A DNA stretch of 5,674 bases. Source: Planctomycetota bacterium. GTDB taxonomy: Bacteria > Planctomycetota > Phycisphaerae > UBA1845. The translations under genes and the position numbers were made by a program. Positions 4,212 through 5,674 of the stretch are shown piece by piece; within the stretch, counting starts at the first letter, position 1; the number at the start of each line of letters is the position of its first letter. The notes beneath the pieces are model-generated. The model was not told the DNA's origin. It was given only the letters and a program-made list of their open reading frames with translations, and did no database searches. The stretch is taken from assembly GCA_024278775.1 (NCBI GenBank), contig JAJRSP010000228.1, forward strand, positions 1 through 5,674, read 5' to 3'.

Positions 4212-5674
4212 TTAGCGATTGGCCAGCGCCTGCTCGATCTCTCGGATTTTCTCCTGTATCTCCGCGGTTTGTGACGGCGAGAAACGGTGAAGCTGCTCCC
4301 ATTCCAATCGACGATCATCAAGTGCCAACGCCTGGCGGTACCCTTCCAGCGATAGGGCCAGCAGCGTACGATCGTTGTCGGCTAGTCCGGCGGCGCGTCG
4401 GCAGTCGGCCAGGTCGGCGATGCCGCGCGGGTGTTGCGGATACAATTCCAGTGCGGCCACCGCCGCTTCTATCGCTTTTGTGAGGTCACGATCACGATGC
4501 GTTTGCGTGGCGCGTTCACGATAGAAATGCATCTGCTGTCGGCGTAGCGAGGTGTTGAACGGATCACGCTCGATACCGGCGGCGAGCACCGTCTCGGCCT
4601 GTGCCAGCGCCTCGGGTCGCCACTCGGAAACGGTGGACGCCCGACGCAACCAGCCGACCCACTTGGCGCAAGCGTAGGGATCAAGCGGATCGGCCTGCGT
4701 GGCCATCTCGTACGAATGGTACGCTGGCTGATCCTGAAGCGAGCCGCGAGCAAGCTGATTAACCTGGGAGTCCGCCTGCCGGATGAAACGAGCGGCCCGG
4801 AACGGCTGTCGCATGGCGAGGAAATATACACACGCCACCACAACCGCCGCGACCATCGGCGTGGCCAGCCGGCGCAAGTGCGATCGCTTCCAACCCGCCA
4901 CCGGGTCCGTGTCGCAGGGACATGCCGCGCAACGCACGGCGATCAACGCGAATAACGTCGTCGCGGCACTAGGCACGAACACGGCGAAGTTCACCAGTTC
5001 ATGAACGCCAAATGCGAGCACGCCGATCGAACAGGCGGTGCCGATGATGTCGGACGTCTGTGGAGCGGTCTTATGCGAAAACACGTCGTGGAAAAAGATG
5101 ATCGCACCGGTGACCCAGGCGAGCGCGGTAATCATTCCGGTGTAGTACAGATAGGCACTATCGGTTGAGCCGCAGAGCGCCAGCCGCCCGCTCACCACCA
5201 CCGCCCCCACTATCAGCAACAACACGGCACCACCGATCGGACCGAAAGCAACTGAAGATGATACGCTTACAGAATCCGGATCTTCGCCGCTTGGCGACTG
5301 GCTTGCCGTTTTCGTCATGACGCGCGATAGTCCCCACACCATCATCAACACACCAACCAGCCCCAAAAGCCCCCATTCGCTAGCCACCTGAACGAACAGA
5401 TTGTGCGGGTTGGAGACTTCCTCCGGGCTTTCGATGGACTTGTACGCCAGATAATGATTGCCGAAGTTCTCGCGACCGACACCCGTCACCGGATGGTCGG
5501 CGATCATCCCTGCGGAGTTGGCCCAGTATTGCCACCGAAAGTTGAGCGACGAGCCCGGCAGCGACCCGTGATACAGACCGTGCCCGACGACGGCCAAACA
5601 CCCGAGTAGAAAGACGGCCCACCCCAACGCGAACAGCCTGCGGCGGTGTTGACTGATCCAGTGACCAAATCGCC
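4212..5674 (-). CDS. O-antigen ligase/polymerase-like (Wzy_C) protein with C-terminal TPR-like repeats, N-terminus beyond right edge
   Basis: The frame is open to the window edge, giving 486 visible residues. The TTG at 5627 should not be taken as the start, since family members have several further N-terminal helices. Numbered from the edge, one helix spans about 16-34. The Wzy_C-type core follows: FRWQYW with R46, MIADHPVTGVGRENF (56-70), and NPHNLFVQVASEWGLLGL (88-105), with H90-N91 matching the conserved His-Asn region of O-antigen ligases such as WaaL. About five or six more helices run to residue 287. Residues 312-485 are helical, with TPR-like ends such as AGIERDPFN, AALELYPQHP and RQALALDD. 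The family joins or polymerises undecaprenyl-linked glycans at the outer face of the inner membrane. Whether this one is a ligase or polymerase, and its substrate, cannot be decided here. The TAA stop is 8 bp from the neighbour's stop. Confidence 0.85.
   Translation of the reverse strand, partial: RFGHWISQHRRRLFALGWAVFLLGCLAVVGHGLYHGSLPGSSLNFRWQYWANSAGMIADHPVTGVGRENFGNHYLAYKSIESPEEVSNPHNLFVQVASEWGLLGLVGVLMMVWGLSRVMTKTASQSPSGEDPDSVSVSSSVAFGPIGGAVLLLIVGAVVVSGRLALCGSTDSAYLYYTGMITALAWVTGAIIFFHDVFSHKTAPQTSDIIGTACSIGVLAFGVHELVNFAVFVPSAATTLFALIAVRCAACPCDTDPVAGWKRSHLRRLATPMVAAVVVACVYFLAMRQPFRAARFIRQADSQVNQLARGSLQDQPAYHSYEMATQADPLDPYACAKWVGWLRRASTVSEWRPEALAQAETVLAAGIERDPFNTSLRRQQMHFYRERATQTHRDRDLTKAIEAAVAALELYPQHPRGIADLADCRRAAGLADNDRTLLALSLEGYRQALALDDRRLEWEQLHRFSPSQTAEIQEKIREIEQALANR

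Noticed and set aside
5625..5627. TTG as the true start of the Wzy_C protein
   Set aside because: The frame continues open to the window edge with 15 more plausible residues, and the family requires several membrane helices before this point.

Overview
This looks like a chromosomal window from a GC-rich, Gram-negative-type bacterium, most likely a planctomycete (Planctomycetota, possibly Phycisphaerae). That assignment is an inference from gene style: a large GT-C membrane protein ending in TPRs, an O-antigen-ligase-like protein ending in TPR-like helices, and a secreted protein with one HEAT-like unit followed by beta-sandwich domains. There is no rRNA or other marker to prove it.

Layout. 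(1) Positions 1-312, minus strand: the first 104 residues of TatC, the core of the twin-arginine translocase, cut by the left window edge. (2) Positions 313-625: a non-coding interval with unusual structure. A perfect 51-bp direct repeat (313-363 and 576-626) flanks a 212-bp insert. The insert holds two inverted 38-nt hairpins (401-438 and 537-574), and between them two degenerate copies of a 44-bp tandem repeat. Each 51-bp repeat carries a good sigma70-like promoter (TTGACG, 17 bp, TAGAAT) pointing at tatC. (3) Positions 626-1987, minus: a secreted HEAT/beta-sandwich protein of unknown function, in the same direction as tatC. (4) Positions 1988-2199: a divergent intergenic region with a perfect minus-strand -10 box and possibly a 34-codon leader ORF. 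(5) Positions 2200-4203, plus: a TMTC-like GT-C membrane glycosyltransferase with C-terminal TPRs. (6) Positions 4212-5674, minus: an O-antigen ligase/polymerase-like protein (Wzy_C type) with C-terminal TPR-like repeats, its N-terminus lost beyond the right edge. Genes 5 and 6 converge with only 8 bp between stop codons.

How the parts fit. The two polytopic proteins are probably envelope-glycan enzymes, one transferring a sugar from a lipid carrier and one joining or polymerising glycan chains. The secreted protein and TatC both relate to the exported compartment, but nothing shows that they work together. The most striking signal is the 313-626 interval. It reads as a REP/BIME-like palindromic element set into what was a compact 51-bp spacer between the secreted-protein gene and tatC, duplicating that spacer and the tatC promoter with it. 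The two hairpin arms differ at three stem pairs, and each change is compensated on the other side, so the structure itself appears to have been conserved. I found no complete new defence or mobile system, no CRISPR array and no tRNA or rRNA gene.
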